Assembly (NCBI GenBank): GCA_905250885.1 | Contig: CAJNOQ010000616.1 | Span: 1-45,091 of the forward strand | Direction: 5' to 3' | Length of the DNA stretch: 45,091 bases | Origin: Didymodactylos carnosus | Taxonomy: Eukaryota > Rotifera > Eurotatoria > Philodinida > Philodinidae | Shown: positions 28,001 through 35,262 of the stretch, piece after piece | Numbering within the stretch: the stretch's first letter is position 1 | Layout: every line of letters begins with the position of its first letter | Position numbers and translations under genes: made by a program | The notes under the pieces: generated by a model | What the model saw: only the letters and a program-made list of their open reading frames with translations | Told to the model about the DNA's origin: nothing | Databases searched by the model: none

Positions 28001-31000
28001 ATCTTAATCAATTCTGAGTTAAGGTTCTATATTATCTTACCAAAATCTTAATATGTAAGATCTTAGGGAGCATTTCAAAATTCTTGCCGTTCTCTCTGCC
28101 GCTCTGCCCTTCTCCCGCTCTGCCGCGGCACAACGGATTTATTTTAATGACATTTCGATATATTATCGGTTTCTTTTGATGTATGTACACGTATACATGA
28201 AATTTATTTTGATTCATAGATTTATTGAAATTCTCTTTAGGATTTACGATTTTCTTTTCGCTTCCTGTGTCATGGCGAAAAAGACAAAATTTCCGTTCTT
28301 TTTATTAAATTTTCGTTCAAGTGTCTTTTGTGCCAGAAAAATACGTTTAAACCGAACCTATGATAGACGAAAAAAAGACGACACTTCAGAGCATCAGAAC
28401 TGACGTTCTGATTTCACCTTTATGCATGACACCGTCCTTAAAATTTTTTTTTTTTCATTGTTTCTTGTGTTGCAAAGTAATCGAGATTGAAGCTTCGCAG
28501 TATTTCTTCTATATTCGTTTATCTTTACGGTATATAGAAAACTGTTTAATATGTTTAATATGACTGTGAATATCGTTGATTATCGTTTAACAAAGCAAGT
28601 TTTCGAGACAAGCAAAAGAAGTCTCATCAAGTCGAGGAAAGAAAAACTTGCTTTTTTAAACGATATTCACAGCTATATTTCTGAAAGACTAAAAGGGGTC
28701 CTTTTCTAAAATATAGATCAGTTTCGTGTACAACTTGTGTACTTTAAACTAGTATAAAAGATGGGAATGGGTCTTCTATAATTAATGTAATTTTAGTTCG
28801 CGAAGTTGGTGCAATACGAAATAAGTTTACAGTGGGTACTCTCCTTCTTGAATATATAAAAGATGAACATTTGATGAAAATATAAAGTTTGTCCCTTTTT
28901 GATTTTATTCTTTAAACAGAAAAATGTCTGTTAAAAAGACGAACACATTGGAGTATATATATGCCGATGTATGTATTCACAATACAATCAAAGGAACCGA
29001 AATTATACAAAATAAAATAAATTATAATGCTCCCTAATCAATATAAAGAATTACTAAATAAAAAATGCAGTCGAATAAGGACAAAATCAGTGGATACATA
29101 CACCAAAACAGAAACTCAAAAGATCTTCAACTCAAGCCAATAAAATGTTAAAACGAAGAAGACGTTGTCTTTCAACTGAATATTAATTAGGACATTTGTC
29201 ACATTAATATTTAATCATTGTCATTATTTTGATTAGTCAAGTTGAGAGAATTTGAATAAATTTACCTACGTAAAGAAACTTTTATTCTAAAGTATAAAAT
29301 TCATTCTTTTCAGAGAAAATAAATAGTCTACAGTTTAAGAATATTAAAAAGAAATAGCAAAAAAAATTCGTGTATACGTATAGATACATTAAAAGAAATC
29401 AATAGTATATCGAAATGTCATTGAAATAAATCCGTTGTCACGGCACACATATACTTTTCTTTTACAGTTTATCTTACTCTGACACTAATTAGAATTTCCT
29501 ATAAGAGAAATTTTTCTATTTATCCGATTAAAGAATAAAAGGACCCCTTTTAGTTTTTGAGATATATGGCTGTGAATATCGCTGATTATTGTTTAAAAAA
29601 GCAAGCTGTCCACTGACTTTCGAAATGTAATTTCCCTCCAAATTTTGAGTAAGCGACCTTGACGTATATGTGAGTAAAAACAATACTCTATATATACAAA
29701 TAAGAAGAACATTATTATATTTTTTCCTCTTTATGCATTTATCGTAAATCGTAAAGAGAATTTCAATGAATCTATGTACCAAAATAAATTTCATGTATAC
29801 GTATACATACATACATCAAAAGAAACCGATAATATATCGAAATATCATTAAAATAAATTCGTTGTGCCGCGGCAGAGAGAACGGCGAGAATTTTGAAATG
29901 CTCCCTTACGCGATCATAGCAGGCTAATTCTAAGAAGTATCTAAGATTCTCGTCAAATGAAGATATTCAAATTTTATTTAGATATCAATGAGTGTGTAGA
30001 ACTACCAAATGTATGCGATCAAGTATGTGAAAATTTGTATGGATATTACAGGTTAGTAAACGAGAACAAGAGAATCTGATTCTTGCTTTAAAATAGTATT
30101 ATTTTTAGATGTTCATGTCATCGTGGTTTTCAGTTAGTCGGTGGATTGAGATGTGAAGGTTTGTTAATAAAATATGAAAACTAAATATTAGAATGATTGT
30201 TGTCTCTGATCATTGTAGACTTGAATGAATGTGATACTGGTTTACATAACTGTCGATCAAATCAACAATGTCACAATCTTTATGGATCATTTCAATGTCT
30301 AGAAAATTGTCAACCAGGTCTAATGCGATTGTCAGATGGAACTTGTGCGCGTAAGTGTTTATCTTAATAATCTATCAAAATAACATGTTCTTTTGTTTTT
30401 ATTTTTTAGCATTACCAACTGCACATTTTTGTCCATCAGGTTTCATTTATCATAATAATAATGGAACATGTACAGGTTTGTTATTGACTTTCAATTCATT
30501 GCTCTTAAATTTCAATCGATAAAAAGTATATCGTGTTTTTATAGATGTTGACGAGTGTGTGATAAATATGAATCAATGTCAACAGTCCGTGTGTGAAAAT
30601 CTACCAGGTTCATACCGTTGCTATTGTCCACTGGGCTATAAACAAAATACTAAAACTGGAAAATGTCACGGTAGATACGATACAATCCTCTTTAATTCTT
30701 TATTATTTTGAATTGTTGTGTTTACTAGACGTCAATGAATGTGTCGATTTTAATATTGAATGTGGTCAAGATAGAATGTGTTTTAATAAATATGGTGAAT
30801 ATGAATGTGTCGATATACCGTGTCCATCGCATTATGAGCGAACAAATATAACAGGGTCTAGGATTATTTCTTGTGTGTAACTATAAAATTTTGAATATGT
30901 ACTCTTGTTTTTTAGACTGTGTATTTTGAAATGTTCAAATGCATGTGAATTATATTCATCAAATATTCAATACAAATTTATTGCATTGCCACGTAATTTA

Positions 31001-31309
31001 CCCGCTGGAGAAAATATTCTACAAATTGAATTGAACAATGCGATGAACAATATTGAATACAAAATTGTTAAACGTCTAGAACACTTACCTTTTACATTAA
31101 AAACAAAAAAGTCCGATAAATCGACATCATTAACTACAACACAAATGTTAATCGATAAAATCGATTATGAATTTGAAATAACAGCATCGCTCACAAAAAA
31201 TAGACAACAGCGTCGTCGATCAAATAGACGTTTTATACGTAAACATCAAAAAATTCAACTTCATACGACATTTATTATACGTGTTAGTATATCAGAATAT
31301 CATTTTTAA
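57..31309 (+). CDS. HMCN: Hemicentin, 5'-truncated by the window, intact 3' end
   Basis: Giant secreted extracellular-matrix protein of the fibulin family. Hemicentins assemble in basement membranes and at cell-cell junctions; that role is known from nematodes, fish and mammals and is inferred here. I traced 78 exons, summing to 11,766 bases (about 3,921 residues plus stop TAA at 31307-31309), with all junctions in phase. Domain order is VWA end, linker, 31 Ig, 3 TSP1, G2F, 6 cb-EGF, fibulin C-module, which matches hemicentin and no other family. Vertebrate hemicentin-1 has about 44 Ig and 6 TSP1 domains, so this version is shorter. Nearly every domain is bounded by phase-1 introns (a codon split G|xx just before a Pro-Pro). 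Most introns are 50-70 bases; several are enlarged and carry nested genes or transposons. The signal peptide and most of the VWA domain lie upstream. No frameshift or stop was seen, so the gene is probably functional. Confidence 0.95.
1062..4979 (+). CDS. HMCN: Hemicentin: Ig domains 1-10
   Basis: I-set immunoglobulin domains of about 90 residues. Each has Cys in strand B, Trp in strand C, and the DxGxYxC pattern in strand F. Exons: Ig1 1062-1279, 1343-1464; Ig2 1543-1717, 1779-1870; Ig3 1933-2130, 2189-2257; Ig4 2321-2445, 2503-2647; Ig5 2713-2985; Ig6 3043-3191, 3259-3379; Ig7 3436-3619, 3675-3787; Ig8 3844-3949, 4005-4171; Ig9 4238-4362, 4419-4569; Ig10 4631-4765, 4836-4979. Domains start at phase-1 introns just before a Pro-Pro (for example VPP, TPP). 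Most have one further intron after the C-strand Trp; Ig5 has none. The donor of the Ig5 exon is displaced by six bases. These domains form the long rod of the protein. Confidence 0.93.
5042..10071 (+). CDS. HMCN: Hemicentin: Ig domains 11-21
   Basis: Same I-set pattern. Exons: Ig11 5042-5320 (single exon); Ig12 5377-5570, 5624-5705; Ig13 5766-5913, 5972-6096; Ig14 6160-6362, 6416-6497; Ig15 6564-6675, 6735-6892; Ig16 6949-7221 (single exon); Ig17 plus the first half of Ig18 in one exon 7285-7709; rest of Ig18 8720-8855; Ig19 8908-9017, 9067-9244; Ig20 9298-9415, 9476-9630; Ig21 9738-9885, 9947-10071. The exon at 7285 is the only place where two Ig domains join without an intron ([11 protein letters not shown]). 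Ig21 has Phe where the core Trp is expected (ITFLKDG). A 1.0 kb intron interrupts Ig18. Confidence 0.93.
7710..8719 (+). other. 1.0 kb intron within Ig18
   Basis: Non-coding, low-GC sequence between the two halves of Ig18. It has a GTATGT donor and a TTTTAG acceptor. A short local duplication (AGAATAGAAAC, twice around 8029-8090) and T-rich runs are visible. I see no gene or transposon ends. Confidence 0.8.
10132..16625 (+). CDS. HMCN: Hemicentin: Ig domains 22-27
   Basis: Exons: Ig22 10132-10303, 12638-12762; Ig23 12828-12971, 13448-13588; Ig24 13660-13746, 13813-13882, 13952-14076; Ig25 14151-14256, 14321-14493; Ig26 14789-14929, 15248-15376; Ig27 15443-15632, 16543-16625. The Cys/Trp/Cys core is present throughout (for example NDNARYTC and SDYAGVYMC in F strands). 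Ig24 is split by two internal introns instead of one. Ig22 is interrupted by a 2.3 kb intron with a foldback element; its donor is GTTCGT, lying next to a better-looking GTAAGG five bases upstream that would break the frame. Confidence 0.9.
10741..12437. repeat. Long foldback (palindromic) repeat in the Ig22 intron
   Basis: An almost perfect inverted repeat has arms at about 11659-11920 and 11962-12226, with a centre near 11940. A second, outer and less perfect pair is 10741-10802 against 12376-12437 (both contain GGCCTTCCTTAG or its complement). The sequence between outer and inner arms is very uneven (about 856 and 149 bases), so the outer pair may be the true ends of a larger element with deletions. 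The core is related to the foldback at 26911-27540. It could extrude a hairpin or give hairpin RNA from hemicentin pre-mRNA. No coding capacity was recognised. The intron sequence on either side (10304-10740 and 12438-12637) shows nothing else beyond short CTAGCT repeats near 10585-10655. Confidence 0.85.
12972..13447 (+). other. 476-base intron in Ig23
   Basis: Intron between the two Ig23 exons. It contains a 59-codon open frame, ATG at 13058 to TAA, with a basic N-terminal half and six cysteines in its last 26 residues. Skipping this segment gives a normal Ig fold, so it is not treated as an exon. Nothing else is visible. Confidence 0.6.
14494..14788 (+). other. 295-base intron before Ig26
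   Basis: Intron with GTATAT donor and TTTAG acceptor. It contains pyrimidine-rich runs and no recognisable gene or repeat. Confidence 0.8.
14930..15247 (+). other. 318-base intron within Ig26
   Basis: The GTGAGA donor and TTCAAG acceptor keep the Ig26 frame. A 60-codon open frame inside it has no domain signal and looks like chance. Confidence 0.8.
15633..16542 (+). other. 910-base intron within Ig27
   Basis: Separates the long first exon of Ig27 from the 83-base second exon that carries the F-strand cysteine. The splice frame is correct. Chance open frames are present; no gene or transposon ends are recognised. Confidence 0.75.
16680..19254 (+). CDS. HMCN: Hemicentin: Ig domains 28-31
   Basis: Exons: Ig28 16680-16873, 16939-17020; Ig29 17905-18048, 18153-18275; Ig30 18346-18530, 18759-18843; Ig31 18916-19093, 19157-19254. 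Core motifs are visible (HITWQRN, TISWTHN, TVEWFHN, NIKWSKN; F strands with DHGIYTC, DSGVFIC, HSGVYKC and DTGIYTC). Ig31 is the last immunoglobulin domain and is followed directly, across a 51-base intron, by the thrombospondin repeats, as in other hemicentins. An 884-base intron separates Ig28 from Ig29. Confidence 0.92.
17021..17904 (+). other. 884-base intron between Ig28 and Ig29
   Basis: AT-rich, with A- and T-homopolymer runs and a purine-rich patch near 17757-17820. No gene recognised. Confidence 0.75.
19306..21796 (+). CDS. HMCN: Hemicentin: three thrombospondin type 1 repeats
   Basis: One exon (19306-19623) encodes two TSP1 repeats. They begin [13 protein letters not shown] and [16 protein letters not shown], with the WxxWxxW/CSxxCG pattern that carries C-mannosylation and O-fucosylation sites in this family. 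After a 1.8 kb intron the third repeat starts at 21456 ([15 protein letters not shown]; exon 21456-21563) and finishes early in exon 21647-21796 with CNNRPC. That last exon then passes into the G2F domain. The first repeat is unusual: a short CSTCGKN stretch stands where the usual RxRxC region would be. Vertebrate hemicentin-1 has six such repeats. Confidence 0.92.
19708..20412 (-). CDS. GNAT / arylalkylamine N-acetyltransferase-like, nested antisense in a hemicentin intron
   Basis: A 234-residue protein if started at ATG 20412 (MSNASV). The region looks like the insect-type arylalkylamine N-acetyltransferase branch of the GNAT fold, which transfers acetyl from acetyl-CoA to dopamine, serotonin or polyamines. 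[12 protein letters not shown] (residues 36-47) matches the family's FFKDEPLN motif, with Glu40 as the likely catalytic base. [18 protein letters not shown] (147-164) is motif A for CoA binding, but the usual Gly of Q/RxxGxG/A is Lys here. [14 protein letters not shown] (181-194) is motif B. An open frame extends 59 codons further upstream, but it is a low-complexity Tyr run encoded by an (ATT)n repeat. A TTATTTTAG acceptor lies just before the chosen start, so the upstream part is probably a 5' UTR intron; a GTAAGC donor occurs near 20571. Substrate cannot be told from sequence. Confidence 0.8.
   Translation of the reverse strand: MSNASVIISGDLEYKCRIINPVEYTNEFEMFVRDTFFKYEPMNTHLGSYPDYIHLDWFRQQLKRAKSDNVSLGIYINETLIAYAINHVEHIDQNEPNDDNTNSTLILNETMRKYHEIYLLIDKLHVDLNLYSMFNVKSLFHILLIGVQPQYRQLKLANKLILESIKLAQKINFEVIYAEATGIYSLNAFLKQGFMNVKTIEYESYENERGEKTFSGIQTHKGCSIVVKDLREQI
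20413..21455. other. Rest of the 1.8 kb intron: 5' region of the nested GNAT gene, low complexity
   Basis: Contains an (AAT)n run at 20441-20463 and a CTA/CTG-type trinucleotide tract at 21000-21039. It must include the promoter of the antisense GNAT gene, but I cannot point to specific elements. The intron ends at the TTAAG acceptor before TSP1 repeat 3. Confidence 0.6.
21647..26104 (+). CDS. HMCN: Hemicentin: nidogen-type G2F domain
   Basis: Exons 21647-21796 (shared with the end of TSP1-3), 21861-22043, 22100-22255, 25769-25903 and 25979-26104. Recognisable G2F segments are [18 protein letters not shown], then [34 protein letters not shown] and [12 protein letters not shown], followed by the final strands LVQHLYLDG and [11 protein letters not shown]. 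The G2F barrel binds collagen IV and perlecan in nidogen; a similar matrix contact is inferred here. The acceptor before 21861 was chosen because the earlier AG at 21837 would put a stop directly in frame. The intron between 22255 and 25769 is 3.5 kb and contains a separate gene. The domain ends with [13 protein letters not shown], a spacer before the EGF array. Confidence 0.88.
22256..23697 (+). other. First part of the 3.5 kb G2F intron, upstream of the nested gene
   Basis: AT-rich sequence with only short chance open frames. A pyrimidine-rich stretch ending ATTTTAG lies 14 bases before the ATG of the nested GPCR-like gene and looks like a splice acceptor, so a 5' UTR exon somewhere in this region is possible. 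The promoter of the nested gene is expected here but was not identified. Confidence 0.6.
23698..25500 (+). CDS. Orphan seven-helix (GPCR-like) membrane protein, intronless, nested in a hemicentin intron
   Basis: 600 residues without introns. Hydrophobic segments lie at about 22-49, 97-113, 127-162, 191-212, 218-254, 434-465 and 497-528, giving seven helices. The N-terminus has an NIT glycosylation sequon. After helix 3 comes HCRLYLSQ, placed where rhodopsin-family receptors carry DRY; helix 7 lacks a clear NPxxY. Between helices 5 and 6 there is a 180-residue polar loop rich in Ser, Thr and Gln, like a long third intracellular loop. The tail is very basic ([16 protein letters not shown]). I do not recognise the subfamily; an orphan class A-like receptor is the best guess, and another multipass protein is possible. 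Start choice: first ATG in the frame, context AAAATGA. Same strand as hemicentin, so its transcript must be made from its own promoter or processed from the intron. Confidence 0.72.
   Translation: MNITSTFYSTKHQHHYGDDDELHLILNLFEIFLLAFIIFEHTLLFIITFSSSSTQQQNQEQRQHQLQENKSKLKSTTSFPIFLLRSCVNRNWIRAFSFSNIFLAIVYLTSLIIKRYNNNKLLHSGSITYLSISITLLTQIFQNFFTFQNFILSICIVHFFFTHCRLYLSQIQTAQHLPYRPKQIILNTHKNIILIVSVSLALIFGYNFIFYMPKHSLTTALFPLLLINVLILPLLNILVILTCIIDVCLAFYIKCKKRQQCQYLDIRTYLQSKTCIKCFNHILQEYPTVLVDIDPYSTLQSKFLASDTNNNRSPNSTRQSLQQLTPPRQSSSYEYLPMTVTPKTNISSIPTSYVKLKPRTSYPFQTDKPIIKNRSHTDCEILCDTSHTTTIDIQKSTQNYLSSTTQIPLTTTTTTSHSSSLAPLLTINKDQLSCRLCYYYLTIFTLKYALLCLPMNILDMWPYILQLKRLIFTGSHLDPVTEPSTASSVSISDDHIYTSICRCLFLLARLGDGLLLIKVTFSIINYLPCWCQLNWCKQNNDELNESNEHLSCDEDCPPSDLIHKKPSNYRHRRRHSPRRYKIKIRFGMSCSKKRLLKGRI
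25597..25617 (+). terminator. Two polyadenylation signals after the nested GPCR-like gene
   Basis: AATAAA occurs at 25597-25602 and again at 25612-25617, about 100 bases after the stop codon. Their place inside a hemicentin intron supports an independent transcription unit. A (TTG)n run at 25515-25540 lies in the presumed 3' UTR. Confidence 0.5.
26105..26571 (+). other. 467-base intron before the EGF array
   Basis: GTATGA donor and TTTTTAG acceptor. An open frame runs through its second half into the next exon, but only the part from 26572 has EGF character. Nothing else recognised. Confidence 0.7.
26572..30876 (+). CDS. HMCN: Hemicentin: calcium-binding EGF array
   Basis: Six cb-EGF domains, each opening with the calcium-site consensus D(I/L/V)(D/N)[13 protein letters not shown] and [12 protein letters not shown] in exon 26572-26829; [12 protein letters not shown] in 29982-30051 and 30109-30158; [12 protein letters not shown] in 30219-30350; [12 protein letters not shown] in 30545-30670; [12 protein letters not shown] in 30729-30876. 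Exon 30410-30475 encodes a short Cys-poor spacer ([15 protein letters not shown]) between the fourth and fifth. A 3.15 kb intron (26830-29981) after the second domain is filled with repeat elements. The last exon continues with a CPSHYERTN stretch that matches the hemicentin/fibulin junction to the C-terminal module. Confidence 0.92.
26911..27540. repeat. Second copy of the foldback repeat, in the EGF intron
   Basis: Palindrome with arms at about 26911-27200 and 27245-27540. The inner half (TACTTGTAGCCCGCA, then GACCTTTCTTTGCAAAG, then AGAATT.ACAAG) is clearly related to the arms of the foldback at 11659-12226, while the outer ends (GGGTATCGAGCTGG against CCAGCTCGATACCC) are not shared. The copy is therefore an independent insertion or a related subfamily. 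The 96-codon open frame at 27238-27528 lies in the right arm and has no coding evidence. Confidence 0.8.
28066..29905. mobile_element. 1.84 kb non-autonomous TIR element, PIF/Harbinger-like by target site
   Basis: Terminal inverted repeats at 28066-28250 and 29741-29905 begin GGGAGCATTTCAAAATTC and agree closely, apart from a 24-base GC-richer insertion in the left one. TTA directly precedes (28063-28065) and follows (29906-29908) the element, as expected for a 3-base TWA duplication of PIF/Harbinger transposons. A third partial copy of the TIR lies inside at about 29369-29446. A GTGAATATCG..GATTAT module occurs three times (about 28564, 28650 inverted, 29573). Open frames are short and not transposase-like, so the element would need an enzyme in trans. 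Family assignment rests only on TSD and TIR. Confidence 0.7.
30916..31309 (+). CDS. HMCN: Hemicentin: fibulin-type C-terminal module and stop
   Basis: The last exon encodes about 130 residues and ends in TAA. It contains the linker cysteines CILKCSNAC, then the fibulin C-module with [19 protein letters not shown] and a final [13 protein letters not shown], close to the family pattern ending in an aromatic pair. A basic stretch, [15 protein letters not shown], precedes the last strand and is not something I recognise from vertebrate hemicentins. It could be a proteolysis or heparin-binding site (inference). No canonical AATAAA was seen immediately after the stop, only weaker variants such as TATAAA around 31330. 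Confidence 0.9.
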
Positions 31310-33532
31310 TCTGTTCGTATCTAGTTTTATAAATATATTTTGAAAAGTTTAGAAACTTAATACACATCCAGTTCTGTTTTGTTTCGGCTTCTCTGAAATT
31401 TAGACAAAAATATTTTAAACTTATAGTATATCCAACTTTTTCCACATCCGTAACAATGATGGATGGACACCTAAAAATGATGGATGTCTTTGGTCTTCTC
31501 TGTAGAGAAATGTTTTGAAAAAGATGGTAATATCCCGGATAGTTTTCACCCTTTTAAAGGAAAAAAAGTGATGGTACTCAAGAATTTAGAAAAACAACTT
31601 GCATTTTCAAGTAATTCATCCTATGCTCGACCAAACAGCTAATAAGAACAGACTGTTCTGACTTATCGATTTGTGGGAAAAGAGGCACTTTTTAAAATAA
31701 ACTATACTGTTATTGCGATACACAAGAAAACAGAGGCTCAACTTTGTGGCATTGAAATCTAATGATTTGGGCTTCTGGAGAATTCCAGCTGCCGCTTCGG
31801 ATGATGTAACGGGAAAAAATTAATAATGATTTTTCCCGTATTGTCGACCCATATCTCGGTAATCTAATCACTTATTCAAACGTTGAACACTTGACTTTAG
31901 CATAATGTGACAGAGCCCACAATTTTACATGTATTAAAGATTTCTAGAGTTTTAAGAGTATGTTTTTTGATTGAAGACAAGATAAAACTGATAGATGATG
32001 AGATAGTACCGGAATTCAGTAAAAATTGTTTTTTCTCGATGAAGATCGAAACATTCTCAATTCTAAGGTAACATTGGTGATCAGCACAAAATTTTGCATT
32101 TAGTCCATGTGGTTGCAAAAGAACTCGGATTAAAAGTTTTTAGCAATCTTGGCATCCGCCAAGGGCGTCAGAAACCTTGTATTAAAATTTCGAGAAACTT
32201 AGTGGTAGAAAATGTTTCTAGAAATCTCTGGATACGCTTCTAATAGAAATAAGTCAAACATATTGGGCGAAAGGTTTCTGGCTTAACCGCTAATCCTCAT
32301 GGCGCATATTACTACGCTCAAAGTAGAAGAAAAATTCGTATGAACAGCGAATCACTTTAAAAATAATTCAGACAGTGGTGAGCACACTATCTTTTTCCAA
32401 GGCATTTGCTTTTTTAATCTATGCGTCATTCGTAGGTGACAATCATGGTGACCTCATCATCTCCTATTTCGGCCTTGAAACAAATCTTAAATCAAATTAG
32501 AAAGACATGTAAAAAGCTCATCGACGTCATTAAACTACAGTTTGTATTTAAAGAATACTCAATATTAATAACTAATAAGTAAACTTGAATGTTTTACACA
32601 TTCAAAAAGGTATCCATTCACTACATCCAAAAACTTGTTTATCATATTCTTTATCGAGACTGTGACCTAACCGCGCGTATTTGAGAGGTTAGAACGACTG
32701 AGTACAAGTGTCCATTGGTTAGTAATGATAAAGATTCTAAACTACCGAGATGTTCTCAGTGAAATAACCCTGATGTCGATTTTGACAATGTAAATACACA
32801 CCCTCAAATAAACTCTCGAGAGTCATGGACGTTCATTCAACGATGTTAAACATGCATCACGAGTGTATGTCTGATTATGTGCTGTTTGGATTACATTCAT
32901 TTGATCGATTGAACACCATAGTTCAGTTGAACATGTAAAATGAACTTATGATGTGAAATGCCATTGTAAAGATATTTATTAACCTATTTCATAGGTTTTG
33001 TAGAGCTTGGATTCATGAAGATAATAATTAAGATAATAATTAGTCTCACATTTCGATTCGTGCATTATGGTTTCGTTACTTTTCTCCTTAAATTTCTCGC
33101 GCTGATATGTAAATTTTTGTCGCTCAGTAATCGTAGATCATACTTTCGTTTTTCTTCTTTCTCTTCATTCTTAAAGCAGTTTTAGACAAGAAAATTATAC
33201 TATCATAACGTAATTTATAATTTCTCTTCTCTATAAGTTGGCAGTTATCCAAACAATATTATTCTGACCGTACTATTATCAATCGAGCATCTTATTAATA
33301 CTTGTCCATTTATCACTGGAACAATATCCAGCTATGGTTAAAATCCGATCAAGCAGCTTATGCACTGCACTAACCCAAACAATCAAGAACACAGCAACTA
33401 AATCAAAAACGTCTACGGCAAAATTACTAACCAAAGCACAATCATTGGCAGCACCAAAGGACATGAGTATTAACAAAATCCAACACCGGTTGCTTAGCGA
33501 ACGGCCGTGTCAGCCTGTATAAACCAGTGTGA
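31310..33532. other. Intergenic region after hemicentin, no gene seen
   Basis: 2.2 kb with only short open frames. The one at 33334-33522 (62 codons, Lys/Thr-rich) has no recognisable motif. No RNA gene or repeat ends were seen. Confidence 0.6.
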
Positions 33533-33782
33533 CTACGAATTATGTTTAGGCACGATGTTGTAACTCACTAGTTATGTTGAAGCTGGTATGTGTGTACTCA
33601 TGTTTAAGGACAGTTCTCGTGAGCAATAAAACGTTTTCATTTCTTCGCAAAAGCATATAAGTGCTTGTGACGACTTATATTTTCTGCAGTTATAAGTCCT
33701 TGAGTTTATTGTATATGTGCGCTATGATACGAATCTTTTATATATTATTCGTTTATTCGACCTCTCTTTAATCAGAACTATA
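33533..33782 (+). repeat. Left 250-base inverted repeat
   Basis: Begins CTACGAATTATGTTTAGG and ends TTTAATCAGAACTATA. It matches the reverse complement of 42891-43140 with three substitutions and no gap. Weaker similarity continues inward across an indel (AATACTGTATA is present on both sides). Confidence 0.95.
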
Positions 33783-34634
33783 AACAACTAACTCCTAATA
33801 CTGTATATATGAGTGATTCTGATAAAAGTAGTACTGTTCGAATGAAGTAAATGATCCCAAGCGTTTCTTTTCTTAATCTTGATGAATCACTTTCGGACTT
33901 CTCGCATATATTCAACAACGTTACGCTTATAATCGCTTCACGACTTTTCTATTCCCATACGACTTTTCGCCATACTTATCGCCATACGACTTTTCTATGT
34001 TTAATCATGAACGAATTATAAACAAAACATCCATGTTTGACCGTTATTTTGATGTTGTTTTTCTGGTGATTCAAATACGTTTGGTTTTGTAAATGTTATT
34101 TTCTTTGTTATTTTATGTGGAACAATATTTTTTTTCTCTCCTTCTTATAGTATTTTGTTCGCTCTGCTCAGTTACATCAATACCGTTGTTACCGATTGTT
34201 GTGTCACACCGATTGTTTTCACAAATTTGTTCAGAATTTGTGATCCCAAAACAATTCTTTTTTCTGTCCCGTAACCACATGGTCTTTGATAGCTCTAATA
34301 AGTTATTCAATTTGTCTTCTTTATATGTCAGAAGTTGGCTAAATGTATAGAACAGACAACAGCGAAAATCCGACGTTTCTATCACTTTTCACTACCAAGT
34401 AATTCTCACTTTACTGAAGTTATGTGAGGTTTGACTGACAATTTGTCCTGTAAGCACCTACTATGCCACGCCTCGACCGGGCTTGATAGAAAGTTTCTTT
34501 TTTACTATACGTGTTGACTACTCACATGATAATCCTGTATAAATATCAAAGACTAAGACTGCTTTATAAGGGAGAATGGTAGAAAATACAAAGAAATGTC
34601 CCGTAACCGTTTTTTTTCTGTTTCTTCTCGGCCT
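33783..34634. other. Left interior of the composite element, no gene seen
   Basis: AT-rich, with a small imperfect tandem repeat of CCATACGACTTTTC at about 33937-33998. A part near 33807-33840 reappears inverted at about 41436-41467. Open frames near 34093-34385 on both strands overlap and have no domain signal. Confidence 0.6.
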
Positions 34635-34949
34635 TAGGGGTGTCACTTTACTGTTTTTAACCAAGTAATAAGTAATAAAACGTATTAGTTATTATCAGGA
34701 AACACGTAATAAATCTTATTACCTTATTACTTATTACTTTTTCAAATAATAATTTTTTATTAATTTACTTATTATTAATAAGAAGAACAGTAATAAAAAG
34801 TAATAAGTAAAATAATAAAAAATTATTACTTGAAAAAAGTAATAAACAAAACAACAAGATTTATTACCTTTTTACCGGTAATAAGTAACAAACGCTTATT
34901 ATTTTTACCGAATAATGTAATAATTGGTAAAAGTAAAGTAGCACCCCTA
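34635..34949. mobile_element. 315-base MITE-like palindrome
   Basis: Begins TAGGGGTG and ends CACCCCTA. Inside, both arms carry ACTTTACT and then AT-rich TAATAAGTAATAA blocks that pair over most of the length. The TA at each end could be a Tc1/mariner-type duplication. The TIR also resembles hAT-type ends (YAGGGGTG), but no 8-base duplication was found. Non-coding. Confidence 0.75.
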
Positions 34950-35262
34950 TTCCTGACCTAGATATTTTCGCGAAAAAAATTAAGAGATATGGTATTTTGT
35001 AGAGAATTAAATTCTCTACAAGAAAGTGTATTTATTTTTGAGTTTAGGTGCTTTCCAAGAAAGTTGGTTTCTCGAAAGACCAAGTTTTGAAACGGGCTTT
35101 TCTCCAAGTCAGAACCATTTCAGAACGTTTTTCTACAGTGCATCGGAAAGATCAGATCAGATACTGTCTAGTAGACAGTGTCTAGTGCTATCGGAAATAT
35201 TTTTCTATGACGACTTTTGTAATGGAGTTTAACCTTCTGATTTGAAAGAACCAAAAAAAGCT

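Noticed and set aside
57-31309. Hemicentin as a pseudogene, suggested by the many short open frames
   Set aside because: All 78 exons join in phase with GT..AG introns and no internal stop, and domain cores are conserved.
33334-33522. 62-codon Lys/Thr-rich open frame just outside the left inverted repeat
   Set aside because: Short, overlaps an open frame on the other strand, no motif and no splice continuation seen.
34093-34385. Overlapping open frames on both strands
   Set aside because: Hydrophobic composition follows from T-rich DNA; no start context, domain or conservation evidence.
35026-35232. 68-codon open frame near the repeated 13-base motif
   Set aside because: No motif; begins in AT-rich repeat sequence and ends before the motif array.
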